Shown here one piece after another: positions 22,077-30,516 of a DNA stretch of 34,674 bases. The first letter of the stretch is position 1. Each line of letters starts with the position of its first letter. Below the pieces are notes generated by a model. That model ran no database searches. It saw only the letters and a program-made list of their open reading frames with translations, and was not told the origin of the DNA. The stretch is from the NCBI GenBank assembly GCA_903925275.1, contig CAIYES010000375.1:1-34674 (forward strand). Direction: 5' to 3'. A program made the translations under genes and the position numbers. This DNA comes from an uncultured Bacteroidales bacterium. GTDB taxonomy: Bacteria > Bacteroidota > Bacteroidia > Bacteroidales > FEN-979.

Positions 22077-24227
22077 TTACTTAACCAATGTTATATTCCC
22101 GGATAAAGTTTTGAACTCCGGCGGTGTTAGCGATGATTCATAAACGATAATATATACATAATTTCCATCGGGGCATGGCAGACCTTCATACGTCCCATCC
22201 CAACCATCGGAAATTTGTCCGGAGGTGAAAACCAATTGCCCTGTCCGGTTGTAAATATTCATGCTGAATTGCCTGACATTTAATGCAACAGGGCGAAAAA
22301 CATCGTTCAATCCATCGCCATTGGGTGAAAATGCATCGGGGACCCAGATAATTATTTCACATTCATGGCCATTGGTTAAAAAAATGGTGGTACTGTCAGA
22401 ATTTGCACATCCATTTCCATCGGCATAGCGATAAACAACTGTGTGGCTGCCTGGTCCATTCCCAACAGGATCAAAAACAGTTTCAGCTGATCCATTTATA
22501 TAATAGGTTCCTCCGGGTGGCGTTCCGCCGGCAAGTTGAAATGCAGGTGCATTGTAACACACCGAATCGAAATTCCCTATTGTCACAACAGGCGGAGGTA
22601 TGATACTGATCGGCAGGTTTGAAGCCGGACCGTTGCCACACTCCGCGTTATAGCCTGAAACAGTAAGCGTTCCAGCGGTTGAGTTATCAGAAAAACTGAT
22701 GTTGATTACTGAACTGTTACCGGTAATCGTTACACCTGATCCGGAATAAGTCCAGGTATAGGAAGTTGCATTGGAATCAGGAATGACAGAATATGTATTG
22801 GTGATACTTCCTCTGCAAATCGAGGGATCTCCGCTGATGGCTCCCGGGGGAAGCGGAGCACGCTTTAACGTAAACATTACATCAGGCGCCGTTGCACTTG
22901 CCACATACCACCATGAGTTGATGGTATTGGTGTCACCGATCATAATATCCCACAGGTGACATCCGGATATTGCATTGCAACCGTTGAGATTGACCGTGCC
23001 CCAATTGGGAAGAAGGCTGTCGTCCCAGTATATCGATGGACTGATTCCCGGGGGACGGACTACATCAACAATATAGCCATTGTCATTGTATTCAATATCA
23101 TAGATCGGGAGGTGGGTAATGCCATGGATGAACCGGACAGTGGCTGTGACAATTGTCCCGCTTTTTACCGGGTTCCCTCGTCCGTCATTTCCATTCCAAT
23201 GGATAATGTTGTATCCGGTGCCACCGGGATTTGCATATACATTAGCCGTGAGTTTCAAATCCTGCGGATCAGCTCCTGGATTAGGGTTGACTTCGATAAA
23301 AACATCGACCAGCCCATCCATCGTGACTTTCACACCGATATCAGCAGATCCGGTTGCACAATTGGTTGTTGTTGTAATGGGCAGGATAATTCCTGCCACA
23401 GCCTTTCCGGTGGGAAAAATAATGCTGTCGGGATCAGATAAAAAAACTTTGTACTGAGGATAGGTATGGAAGCCGGTGCGCGATTGCCGGTCGACAGCTA
23501 TGACCCCTGTGGTTGAACATCCTGTTTGGTTGCTTGAAATTGAAAAAGTTCCCCCCACAAACCCATTGCAGTTGACACTTGTCACAATGCTGTCATCGGA
23601 AAGGATGAACATTGTTGCCCAGAAACGATCCTCCGTAGGGGGTGCGTTGGTTGATCCGCTGTTAAATTGCCACGCCTTCGACCATACCCTTCCCGGGATT
23701 GGCTGGTTGGCTGAACCCACCACCGTGATGTCAAAGTATCTGAATTGGATCCGGCCAGCCTCTGTGTAATATCCGAAGCCATCGGGCAGGTAATAAAATT
23801 CAAGGGAATAGTTACCTGTAATTAAAGGAGTGTATTGTATTGGATTGTATCCTCCCGCACCAACGAAAGGACCAATGACTGCCGGGTCGTAAGAGGTGAT
23901 AAATCCCTGTCCGGAAAGGGGAACAGGATTAGGGCCAAGTACGATGTTCCCGGAGGGGTCCTTTATGCGGTATTGTACATCAACCGGTGTTACCGGACTC
24001 GTCATAAATCCCAGTCCAAAATTGATAGTTTCCGAGACGTTAGCAATGTAAATATTGATCCTGAATTCAGAGGGTGCATCAAAAAAACCAAAATTGTTGC
24101 GCGATTTATCAATGCAAAGCTGGCCTGCAGCGGTTATGAAGGGTGTAATCTCCCTGGTTCCTTCAGCAAAAAGAACAAATGGAAACAATGTGAGGAGCAA
24201 AATGGAAAATGAAAATCTTATTCCCAT
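22077..24227 (-). CDS. large secreted protein with T9SS type B (CHU_C) sorting domain
   Basis: A 716-residue surface or secreted protein. It has a signal peptide (about residues 1-21, ending FAEG), an N-terminal beta-rich region of about 200 residues, and a PKD/Ig-like segment near residues 460-560 (GDPSICRGSITNTYSV...TSYTWTYSGSG). A second repeat-like unit contains VCYNAPAFQLAGGTPPGGTYY. The C-terminal domain of about 85 residues begins VPDAFSPNGDGLNDVF and continues MNIYNRTGQLVF and DGWDGTYEGLPCPDGNYVY, the classic gliding-motility-associated type B sorting domain. So it is exported by the type IX system and probably anchored at the surface. Role (adhesin or matrix) is not known. Confidence 0.88.
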   Translation of the reverse strand: MGIRFSFSILLLTLFPFVLFAEGTREITPFITAAGQLCIDKSRNNFGFFDAPSEFRINIYIANVSETINFGLGFMTSPVTPVDVQYRIKDPSGNIVLGPNPVPLSGQGFITSYDPAVIGPFVGAGGYNPIQYTPLITGNYSLEFYYLPDGFGYYTEAGRIQFRYFDITVVGSANQPIPGRVWSKAWQFNSGSTNAPPTEDRFWATMFILSDDSIVTSVNCNGFVGGTFSISSNQTGCSTTGVIAVDRQSRTGFHTYPQYKVFLSDPDSIIFPTGKAVAGIILPITTTTNCATGSADIGVKVTMDGLVDVFIEVNPNPGADPQDLKLTANVYANPGGTGYNIIHWNGNDGRGNPVKSGTIVTATVRFIHGITHLPIYDIEYNDNGYIVDVVRPPGISPSIYWDDSLLPNWGTVNLNGCNAISGCHLWDIMIGDTNTINSWWYVASATAPDVMFTLKRAPLPPGAISGDPSICRGSITNTYSVIPDSNATSYTWTYSGSGVTITGNSSVINISFSDNSTAGTLTVSGYNAECGNGPASNLPISIIPPPVVTIGNFDSVCYNAPAFQLAGGTPPGGTYYINGSAETVFDPVGNGPGSHTVVYRYADGNGCANSDSTTIFLTNGHECEIIIWVPDAFSPNGDGLNDVFRPVALNVRQFSMNIYNRTGQLVFTSGQISDGWDGTYEGLPCPDGNYVYIIVYESSLTPPEFKTLSGNITLVK

Positions 24228-24293
24228 GCAACAACTGGTCTATCGAACTATAAAAATAAATAAAAAATTAACAGACTGGTTAAATTTGTTCTT

Positions 24294-24413
24294 AAATCCC
24301 GTTAGGGATTTTATGTGAGTAGAATAACAGGGATAGGTGCATTATTTCGTCCCGTACGGGACGAGATGGTTCTAGGAACATTCGATTTCTACCCAGATTT
24401 TGTGCCTACGGCA
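24294..24413. repeat. cluster of three short palindromes
   Basis: Three palindromes stand in a row in the 248-nt gap: AAATCCCGTTAGGGATTT (24294-24311), CGTCCCGTACGGGACG (24348-24363, perfect 16 bp) and TGCCTACGGCA (24403-24413). All have GC arms around a TA-containing core. No coding potential is seen. This looks like a compact REP-type repeat element; its copy number elsewhere in the genome is unknown from this window. Confidence 0.7.
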
Positions 24414-24475
24414 TAGTATTCCACACAGAAATAAAGTTAAACACGAAGTTAAACAGACTCTGAAAACGAAAAAAA

Positions 24476-25471
24476 TTAAAATGGGGTGTCGCTTCCGATA
24501 TAGCAATTAATTCCCAACGATGAAAATTGAGAGACAATCTTCTTCAGGTCATCCTTTGCCGGAATTTTAAAATCGGTTGTATAATATTTCTTGCCGATGA
24601 GGCTGTATTTTTCTCTTCCCAGGTGGTGCAGCGGAAGGATATTGATCTCATTGCGACCGGTTGACTGAATGAAACGGGCAGTCCGGTCGATATTTTCAGC
24701 ATCGTCGTTAAACCCCGGAATCACGGGTAATCTGAAGATCATGCGGCCGGTGAATTCACGGGCAAGCCGACGGGCGTTGTTGAGGATAAGGGGAACGGGT
24801 GAGCTGGATGACGGATGACCAGATTGATTTGCTGACAAGCGCGAAGGCGCACAAATTGACAGATGGCCCGGTGATTCATCAAGTGTTTTAAGATCAAAAA
24901 ATATCCAGTCGATATACGGCAGAGACTTTTCATAATTTTTCCAGGGAACATTGCCACATGTTTCAACCGCAGTATGAATGTATGCATCATAACAACGTTT
25001 CAGCATATCGCAGGCAAATTCAGGCTGGGTAAAGGGTTCCCCTCCGGTGAGCGTGATACCGCCAGCGGCACCCCAGTATTGGCGGTCGCGAATAACCTTG
25101 GCATACAGATCTTCAACTGAAATTTCATATCCGCCGATGTTGAGTGCACCGGAACAGCATGCTTTTGCACAATCATAGGCATTGCATTTCGCACAAATTT
25201 CCCTGTTGAAAGTCAATTGATCACTTTCGCCATTTTTCGATATGGATATAGCTTTATGGGGACATGCATTAACGCAAAGACCGTCGAAAGTACATTTAGA
25301 ATCCCTGTAAAGTGGTTCTGGAAAGAAGGATATCCCTTCAGGATTGGAACACCAGGGACATTCCAGTGAACAACCTTTGAAGAAAACCAGTGTCCGGCAA
25401 CCGGGACCATCGTGCACCGAAAAACCCTGAATGTCGAAAATATATCCCCTGGTTAATCTTGTTTGCACCAT
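24476..25471 (-). CDS. glycyl-radical enzyme activating protein (radical SAM)
   Basis: A 331-residue activase of the HpdA/CutD type. The radical-SAM Cys triad is Cys34/38/41 (GCSLECPWC), preceded by VHDGPGCRT. Two more ferredoxin-like clusters follow (CTFDGLCVNACP and CAKCNAYDCAKACC), then GGITLTGGEPF and a late RLPVIPGFND. It would install the glycyl radical on a partner enzyme using SAM. No glycyl-radical enzyme is encoded nearby; the upstream gene is an HpdC-like small subunit whose 3' end it overlaps by 19 nt. Residues about 202-227 are an unusual Ser/Pro-rich insertion whose DNA resembles the tandem repeat families (see findings). The start overlap with the upstream gene suggests translational coupling. 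Confidence 0.85.
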   Translation of the reverse strand: MVQTRLTRGYIFDIQGFSVHDGPGCRTLVFFKGCSLECPWCSNPEGISFFPEPLYRDSKCTFDGLCVNACPHKAISISKNGESDQLTFNREICAKCNAYDCAKACCSGALNIGGYEISVEDLYAKVIRDRQYWGAAGGITLTGGEPFTQPEFACDMLKRCYDAYIHTAVETCGNVPWKNYEKSLPYIDWIFFDLKTLDESPGHLSICAPSRLSANQSGHPSSSSPVPLILNNARRLAREFTGRMIFRLPVIPGFNDDAENIDRTARFIQSTGRNEINILPLHHLGREKYSLIGKKYYTTDFKIPAKDDLKKIVSQFSSLGINCYIGSDTPF

Positions 25472-25710
25472 TGAAAGTCAGCACATTTACTTGCGATCAT
25501 ATCCGGATAGGCCAGCACGGTATCCATACATTTGCCAAGGTAATCCTTTTCAGAAGAGTAGTTTGAACAGAATTTGCACTTAGCAATCTGCTCCGCCTGC
25601 TCACATGCCTGATCATCCGGGCCGGTTTTTTCCTTAGTGAGTTTGCATATACCCCTGAAAACATCTACAGGCAGGTAAAACTTACAATCTAAACAAGAAA
25701 AATCATTCAT
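25453..25710 (-). CDS. HpdC-like small subunit (4-hydroxyphenylacetate decarboxylase gamma-subunit family)
   Basis: An 85-residue Cys-rich protein. Eight Cys fall in two equal-spaced groups: Cys6/9/22/36 and Cys45/48/61/76, i.e. CxxC-12-C-13-C followed by CxxC-12-C-14-C. That pseudo-repeat and the length match HpdC, the [4Fe-4S]-binding small subunit of 4-hydroxyphenylacetate decarboxylase and related HiPIP-like domains of arylalkylsuccinate synthases. The start is MNDFSCLDC. Residue 3 is Asp; from memory HpdC uses His3 as one cluster ligand, and here Cys9 could take that place. It overlaps the activase gene. The catalytic subunit (HpdB-type) is not in the window, so the functional enzyme is unresolved. 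Confidence 0.7.
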   Translation of the reverse strand: MNDFSCLDCKFYLPVDVFRGICKLTKEKTGPDDQACEQAEQIAKCKFCSNYSSEKDYLGKCMDTVLAYPDMIASKCADFQWCKQD

Positions 25711-25772
25711 AATATTATTGTTATTGCGCTTTTGAGCTGTTAAAAAGTCTCACATTCACGTCAAACCTGCCA

Positions 25773-25786
25773 ACACTTCGAAGTGT
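25773..25786. promoter_or_regulatory. 14-bp perfect palindrome upstream of the HpdC-like gene
   Basis: ACACTTCGAAGTGT is a perfect palindrome located 63-76 nt upstream of the HpdC-like start codon. It may be an operator. The left side (CCTGCCAACACTTCG) could also be half of a longer decayed inverted repeat, so a repeat-element remnant is an equal alternative. Confidence 0.4.
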
Positions 25787-26178
25787 AAGCCATCAACAAT
25801 AGGTTAATTTTTGCATTCATGATTATACTTTCAGTTCAACCCGGATGATTCGGTCCCGGATATCCACGGTAAATAGTAATCATTTGAATTGTTTTCATTT
25901 TTTCCGGATAAATGTTATATCCGTTAATCAGGTTTGAATTACAAACATACATAATAATTGCGATTCATACACACACCGCATAAAAATCAACCACAACAAC
26001 TTTGGCATAGTGTATTCTAATGTGATTTCCTACTGTGTCCTATGTGCCTATTGTGTTTAATATTTGCAAGTTGTATCTCGCAACATCAAATACAACAGGT
26101 CACAATAGAAAATCTCATCGGATAATTCAGGGCTGAAACTATTGCCATACGATTGCCAAAGGGGTTTCATGGGTAAGG

Positions 26179-26211
26179 TTGATTTTACATCCCGAAGATT
26201 CTATATCTTTG
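26179..26211 (+). promoter_or_regulatory. Bacteroidetes-type promoter of the E2-nadB unit
   Basis: TTG (26179-26181), a 22-nt spacer and TATCTTTG (26204-26211) fit the Bacteroidetes sigma consensus. The predicted transcription start leaves a leader of about 11 nt before the E2 ATG. Confidence 0.6.
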
Positions 26212-26228
26212 TATTTTAATTCAAGGAT

Positions 26229-27479
26229 ATGGCAATAGAAATTAAAGTTCCCAGTCCGGGGGAATCGATAACCCAGGTACAGCTTGCCAAATGGCTCGTT
26301 TCTGATGGTGAAACCGTGGAAAAAGATCAGGAAATTGTTGAAATCGATTCCGACAAAGCGTCATTTCCGGTTACTGCACCCGAAGATGGTGTGATAAAAA
26401 TTATGGCGAAGGAAGGTGAGACCATTGCCGTGGGGGCAGTACTGGCGATTCTTGAAGAGCTGAACGGACAAACTCAAAAATCAAAAGTCAAAAATCAAAA
26501 TGAACCCATAAAAATCACCACTCCGGACCCTGCACCATCTCCGGTTCAAAACATACCTGTTCACCCGTTCACCGGTTCACCAGTTAATTTACACGCTTCT
26601 CCACTCGCCTTGAAAATTATCGGAGAGAAACAGGTGAATCCAATTGACCTGAGCAATGCTTTCCCTGGGAAAAAAATAACACGGAAAGATATCGAATCGT
26701 TTATCAATCTTAAAAAAGAGCAATCGGCCACAGTGGCCTTTACCGGTTCACGCGAAGTTGACCGTAAAAAACTGACCACCCTTCGGCTGAAACTTGCAGA
26801 ACGCCTGGTTGCAGTAAAGAACCAAACAGCCATGCTGACGACCTTCAACGAGATCAACATGCAGGGGATCCTGAAAATCAAAGATAAATACAGCGAATCA
26901 TTCAGGGAACGGTTTGGTGTTGGCATCGGATTCATGTCGTTTTTTACCAAAGCTGCCATCATTGCATTGAAGGACTTTCCTCAGGTCAACTCGATGCTCG
27001 ATGGCGATGACCTGGTCACCCCCCGTTATGTTGACATCGGCATAGCTGTCAGCGCCCCCAAAGGTTTAGTCGTTCCTGTGTTGCGCAATGCAGAGATGAT
27101 GAGTATTGCAGAAATCGAACTTAAAATTAAAGAGCTTGCCGGTAAAGCCCGTGAAAACAGGATAACGATCGACGACATGAAGGGAGGAACCTTTACCATT
27201 ACCAATGGTGGAGTTTTTGGATCGCTCATGTCAACACCGATTTTAAATCCGCCGCAGAGTGCGATTCTCGGCATGCATAAAATCCAGGATCGTCCGATTG
27301 CGGTAAACGGCCAGATAGTCATTGCTCCCATGATGTATGTCGCACTGTCCTATGATCACCGTGTAATCGATGGCCGTGAATCGGTGAGTTTCCTCATCAG
27401 GATAAAGGAGTTATTGGAGGACCCGGCTAAGATGCTTACAGAAGGATTGGATCCGATCAGGTTATTGCTCGACCTATAA
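26229..27479 (+). CDS. dihydrolipoamide acyltransferase (E2) of a 2-oxoacid dehydrogenase complex
   Basis: A 416-residue E2. Lipoyl domain at residues 1-77 with lipoyl-Lys43 (EIDSDKASF), peripheral subunit-binding domain near residues 122-160 ([19 protein letters not shown]...[11 protein letters not shown]), and catalytic acyltransferase domain from about residue 180 with the active-site HRVIDGR (His377, Asp381). It transfers the acyl group from lipoate to CoA. The likely partner is the fused E1 at 10.2-12.6 kb. The first linker (residues about 82-120) is built largely from a heptamer and a 9-bp DNA repeat, giving NQ/KSK-rich and [10 protein letters not shown] peptides. The nadB gene follows 9 nt downstream. 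Whether it serves branched-chain, pyruvate or 2-oxoglutarate E1 is open. Confidence 0.88.
   Translation: MAIEIKVPSPGESITQVQLAKWLVSDGETVEKDQEIVEIDSDKASFPVTAPEDGVIKIMAKEGETIAVGAVLAILEELNGQTQKSKVKNQNEPIKITTPDPAPSPVQNIPVHPFTGSPVNLHASPLALKIIGEKQVNPIDLSNAFPGKKITRKDIESFINLKKEQSATVAFTGSREVDRKKLTTLRLKLAERLVAVKNQTAMLTTFNEINMQGILKIKDKYSESFRERFGVGIGFMSFFTKAAIIALKDFPQVNSMLDGDDLVTPRYVDIGIAVSAPKGLVVPVLRNAEMMSIAEIELKIKELAGKARENRITIDDMKGGTFTITNGGVFGSLMSTPILNPPQSAILGMHKIQDRPIAVNGQIVIAPMMYVALSYDHRVIDGRESVSFLIRIKELLEDPAKMLTEGLDPIRLLLDL
26474..26585 (+). repeat. coding heptamer and 9-mer arrays in the E2 linker
   Basis: Four heptamers (TCAAAAA, TCAAAAG, TCAAAAA, TCAAAAT) occupy 26474-26501. A three-unit run of the 9-bp family (CCTGTTCAC, CCGTTCACC, GGTTCACCA) occupies 26556-26585. 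Both are read in frame. Only the stop-free strand of the 9-bp repeat is on the sense side. Confidence 0.85.
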
Positions 27480-27488
27480 CATAAACCC

Positions 27489-29066
27489 ATGAGAAAACAT
27501 GTTGATTTCTTAGTTATCGGATCGGGCATTGCAGGATTGACCTTTGCACTCAAGGTTGCGAAACATGGAAAAGTATGCATCATCACCAAATCGGGGATGG
27601 ATGATACCGCGACAAGCTGGGCCCAGGGAGGAATTGCCGCAGTTATGTACAACCCCGATTCATTCGAAAAGCATATCCGTGATACCATCATAGCAGGTGA
27701 TGGCCTTTGTGATGAAAACGTGGTTCGGTTTACGATCCGTGAATCAACCGAACGCATTAAAGAATTGGTGAAATGGGGAACAAAATTCGATAAGACAAAA
27801 AGCGGGAGATACGACCTGGCAAAAGAGGGCGGCCATTCCGAATACCGGGTGCTGCATCACAAGGACAGTACCGGACGGGAAATTGAAAACACACTGCTCG
27901 ATCAGGTAAGGAAACACCCGAAAATCGAGATTCTTGAAAATCATTTCACCATCGACATCATTACCCAGCACCATCTTGGCGTGGAGGTCAACAGCCGTAC
28001 GGCCGGGATCACCTGCTTTGGCGCATTTGTCATGAATCCCAGGACAAAACTGGTTGATACCATTTTGTCAAAAATAACGCTGATCGCAACCGGAGGTGCA
28101 GGAAACGTTTATAACAATACCACAAACCCGCTTATTTCCACTGGCGACGGCATTGCGATGGTTTACCGTGCCAAAGGAAGGATTGAGAATATGGAGTTCA
28201 TTCAGTTTCACCCGACTGCCCTCTACAATCCTGACGAAAAACCGGCTTTCCTGATTACGGAAGCCATGCGTGGATTTGGCGCTGTTCTGAAAACCCGGGA
28301 TGGAAAGGAGTTCATGCACAAATATGATGCAAGGCTTTCATTGGCTCCCCGCGATATTGTGGCTCGGGCAATCGATAATGAGTTAAAGCTGAGCGGGGAG
28401 GATTATCTCTGGCTCGACTGTCGTCATCTGAATAAAAATGAGCTGATCCACCATTTCCCTACCATCTATGCCAAATGTCTGAGTATTGGCATAGACATAA
28501 GGAAAGATATGATTCCCGTGGTTCCTGCTGCACATTATACCTGCGGTGGGATCAAGGTGGATGAATTCGGCCGCAGCACGATTGTGAATCTTTTTGCTTC
28601 GGGCGAATGTTCATCAACCGGATTGCACGGAGCAAACCGGCTCGCCTCAAACTCCCTGCTCGAATCACTGGTTTTTTCACACCGTGCCAGTGTGGAGGCC
28701 ATTAACCAAAGTCAGCATATCACGTTGTGCCATGAAATCCCCGATTGGAATGCCGAGGGGATGGTGCTGAATGAAGAGATGATCCTGATCACCCAGTCGA
28801 TGAAGGAGTTGCAGGCCATTATGAGCAGTTATGTGGGCATTGTACGGTCAAACCTGCGGTTGCAACGTGCATTCGACAGGCTTGAACTACTGTATCGTGA
28901 ATCGGAAGATCTCTACAAGAAGTCGATCCTGACCCCCCGGTTGTGTGAGTTGCGAAATCTGATCAACATCGGCTATCTGATCATCAAGGCAGCAAGTCGC
29001 CGGCACGAGAGCAGGGGTTTGCATTACTCACTCGACTATCCAAGGATTGTTCCGCCCGTATCCTGA
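27489..29066 (+). CDS. nadB: L-aspartate oxidase
   Basis: A 525-residue flavoprotein, first enzyme of de novo NAD synthesis, oxidising L-aspartate to iminoaspartate. FAD motif VIGSGIAGLTFAL near residue 8; TSWAQGGIAAVMY, YRVLHHKDSTGREIE, a late CGGIKVDEFGRS and GLHGANRLASNSLLESLVF are NadB/fumarate-reductase-family markers, and the C-terminal helical domain (ELQAIMSSYVGIVRSN) is that of NadB rather than SdhA. In anaerobes fumarate is thought to be the electron acceptor. No nadA or nadC is adjacent. It overlaps the transcript of E2 (9-nt gap), an odd operon partner. Confidence 0.95.
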   Translation: MRKHVDFLVIGSGIAGLTFALKVAKHGKVCIITKSGMDDTATSWAQGGIAAVMYNPDSFEKHIRDTIIAGDGLCDENVVRFTIRESTERIKELVKWGTKFDKTKSGRYDLAKEGGHSEYRVLHHKDSTGREIENTLLDQVRKHPKIEILENHFTIDIITQHHLGVEVNSRTAGITCFGAFVMNPRTKLVDTILSKITLIATGGAGNVYNNTTNPLISTGDGIAMVYRAKGRIENMEFIQFHPTALYNPDEKPAFLITEAMRGFGAVLKTRDGKEFMHKYDARLSLAPRDIVARAIDNELKLSGEDYLWLDCRHLNKNELIHHFPTIYAKCLSIGIDIRKDMIPVVPAAHYTCGGIKVDEFGRSTIVNLFASGECSSTGLHGANRLASNSLLESLVFSHRASVEAINQSQHITLCHEIPDWNAEGMVLNEEMILITQSMKELQAIMSSYVGIVRSNLRLQRAFDRLELLYRESEDLYKKSILTPRLCELRNLINIGYLIIKAASRRHESRGLHYSLDYPRIVPPVS

Positions 29067-29119
29067 CGGGTTGGGGGAATCCTGACAGGGTGATCGAAAT
29101 CTGTAAATCTGAATCCAAC

Positions 29120-29638
29120 ATGGCTTTAATCAAATCAGTAAAAGGAGTCCTGCCGCAAATTGGCAAAAACTGTTTCCTGGCCGATAATGCCACACTCACC
29201 GGCGATGTGGTTATGGGCGACGACTGCAGCGTATGGTTCAATGCGGTGGTTCGCGGCGACGTTCATTCCATCCGTATCGGGAATAATGTGAACATCCAGG
29301 ATGGTGCAATTATTCATTGTACCTACCAGAAAGCACCGGTACACATTGGCAATAATGTTTCAATTGCCCACAATGCCATCATCCATGGATGCACCATTCA
29401 CGACAATGTGCTGATTGGCATGGGTTCCATCATCATGGATGGAGCGGTCATCAACAGCAACTCCATTGTTGGCGCAGGAGCCCTGATCACCGAAGGAACA
29501 ATAGTCGAATCAGGTTCGGTATGGGCAGGCCTACCAGCCAGGAAAGTCAAAGACATAGATCAGGCGCTGCTCGAAGGCCAGGTGAATCGCATCTCCCGGA
29601 ACTACAACATGTACGCGGGTTGGTATGACCAGGAATAA
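29120..29638 (+). CDS. gamma-class carbonic anhydrase family protein
   Basis: A 172-residue left-handed beta-helix protein of the YrdA/gamma-CA family. Hexapeptide-repeat turns are visible throughout (LTGDVVMGDDCSVWFNAVVRGDVHSIRIG, NVNIQDGAIIH, HIGNNVSIAHNAIIHGC). The metal-ligand histidines lie in the HCTY, SIAHNAIIHG region. Members bind zinc and some have carbonic anhydrase activity, but many have no proven function. The ATG at 29120 (MALIKSVKGVLP) is family-typical. It lies 53 nt after nadB, same strand. Confidence 0.87.
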   Translation: MALIKSVKGVLPQIGKNCFLADNATLTGDVVMGDDCSVWFNAVVRGDVHSIRIGNNVNIQDGAIIHCTYQKAPVHIGNNVSIAHNAIIHGCTIHDNVLIGMGSIIMDGAVINSNSIVGAGALITEGTIVESGSVWAGLPARKVKDIDQALLEGQVNRISRNYNMYAGWYDQE

Positions 29639-29714
29639 TTTTATCATAATCCCCTCTTTCAGGAGGGTTGTCAGATTTCAAATTTCATATAGCAATTAAG
29701 CATTGGAGGAAGGT

Positions 29715-30416
29715 ATGGATAAAAAAAATAAAATATTGCTGGTTGAGGATGATCCAAATTTCGGCTCAATCATGAAATCTTACCTTGAATTAAATGATTT
29801 TGCGGTAGTGCTCAAACCTGACGGGAAACAAGGCCTGGCCGCATTTAAGGCAGACCCTTATGATATTTGCATTCTTGATGTAATGATGCCTGAAATGGAT
29901 GGATTCACGCTGGCCAAAGAAATAAAAAAATTCAATGCTACGATACCGTTTATTTTCCTGACAGCAAAATCACTGAAAGAAGATATGCTTGAAGGTTTTA
30001 AAACAGGTGCTGACGATTATATAACCAAACCATTCGATTCGGAGGTCCTGCTTTTTAAATTACATGCTATTTTAAAACGCAACAACCAGCGAGCTGAAGT
30101 TGAAGCAGATGTCAACGAAATGAAAGTCGGAAAGCTTTTATTCAACTATAATCTGCGCACTTTATCTCATGATAAAACCACCCAACAACTTTCCCCAAAG
30201 GAAGCCAGTCTTCTTAAAATGTTAATCAATGCCAAGGATGGCATTCTGCTGCGTAAAGACGCATTGGAAAAAATATGGGGTAACGACAATTACTTCAACG
30301 GCCGCAGCATGGACGTTTTTATTGCCCGTCTGCGTAAATGCCTTAAAGCCGATCCCTCCATCGAAATTGCCAATATCCACGGGAATGGATTCCGGATCAT
30401 TATTGGTCAGCAATAA
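29715..30416 (+). CDS. OmpR/PhoB-type response regulator
   Basis: A 233-residue regulator. The receiver domain has the acidic pair Asp12/Asp13, phospho-acceptor Asp55 (ILDVMMPEMDG), a conserved Thr in FLTAKS and Lys in TKPFD. The C-terminal winged-helix domain has TTQQLSPKEASLLKML and GRSMDVFIARLRKCL, with GNGFRII at the end. It binds DNA to control transcription. No histidine kinase gene is next to it, so its sensor is unknown. The start at 29715 has GGAGGAAGG 1-9 nt upstream; a TTG start 12 nt earlier is rejected. It is followed, on the same strand, by the hydrogenase operon with its own promoter. Confidence 0.9.
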   Translation: MDKKNKILLVEDDPNFGSIMKSYLELNDFAVVLKPDGKQGLAAFKADPYDICILDVMMPEMDGFTLAKEIKKFNATIPFIFLTAKSLKEDMLEGFKTGADDYITKPFDSEVLLFKLHAILKRNNQRAEVEADVNEMKVGKLLFNYNLRTLSHDKTTQQLSPKEASLLKMLINAKDGILLRKDALEKIWGNDNYFNGRSMDVFIARLRKCLKADPSIEIANIHGNGFRIIIGQQ

Positions 30417-30493
30417 TTAATTCAATACCCAAGATCTTCTTTAACAATGCGTTAATTCATTATTCGATATTTTTTCTGTGAATTTATTAACAT

Positions 30494-30509
30494 TGTGAAA
30501 TAAATCACA
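30494..30509. promoter_or_regulatory. CRP/FNR-type palindromic operator candidate upstream of hndBCD
   Basis: TGTGAAATAAATCACA is TGTGA-N6-TCACA, an exact match to the E. coli CRP consensus arms. Its centre is near 30501.5, about 53 nt upstream of the predicted transcription start and directly upstream of the -33 element. This is the position where an activator of this family can touch RNA polymerase. The Bacteroidetes regulator that might bind is unknown. Confidence 0.6.
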
Positions 30510-30516
30510 TAAAATA

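Larger units (their letters stand above)
25711..26228. other. 518-nt intergenic region between divergent genes
   Basis: No ORF of convincing quality or RNA gene is seen. It contains the 14-bp palindrome at 25773-25786 and a good promoter for the E2 gene at its right end. Between them (about 26020-26070) a low-complexity stretch alternates TGTGTCCTATGTGCC-like words. The large size for a divergent gap, compared with neighbours, would fit regulatory sequence or a decayed insertion. Confidence 0.6.

Noticed and set aside
29652-29668. hairpin CCCTCTTTCAGGAGGG between the carbonic anhydrase and the regulator
   Set aside because: The stem is short and no T-run follows, so a terminator is not supported.
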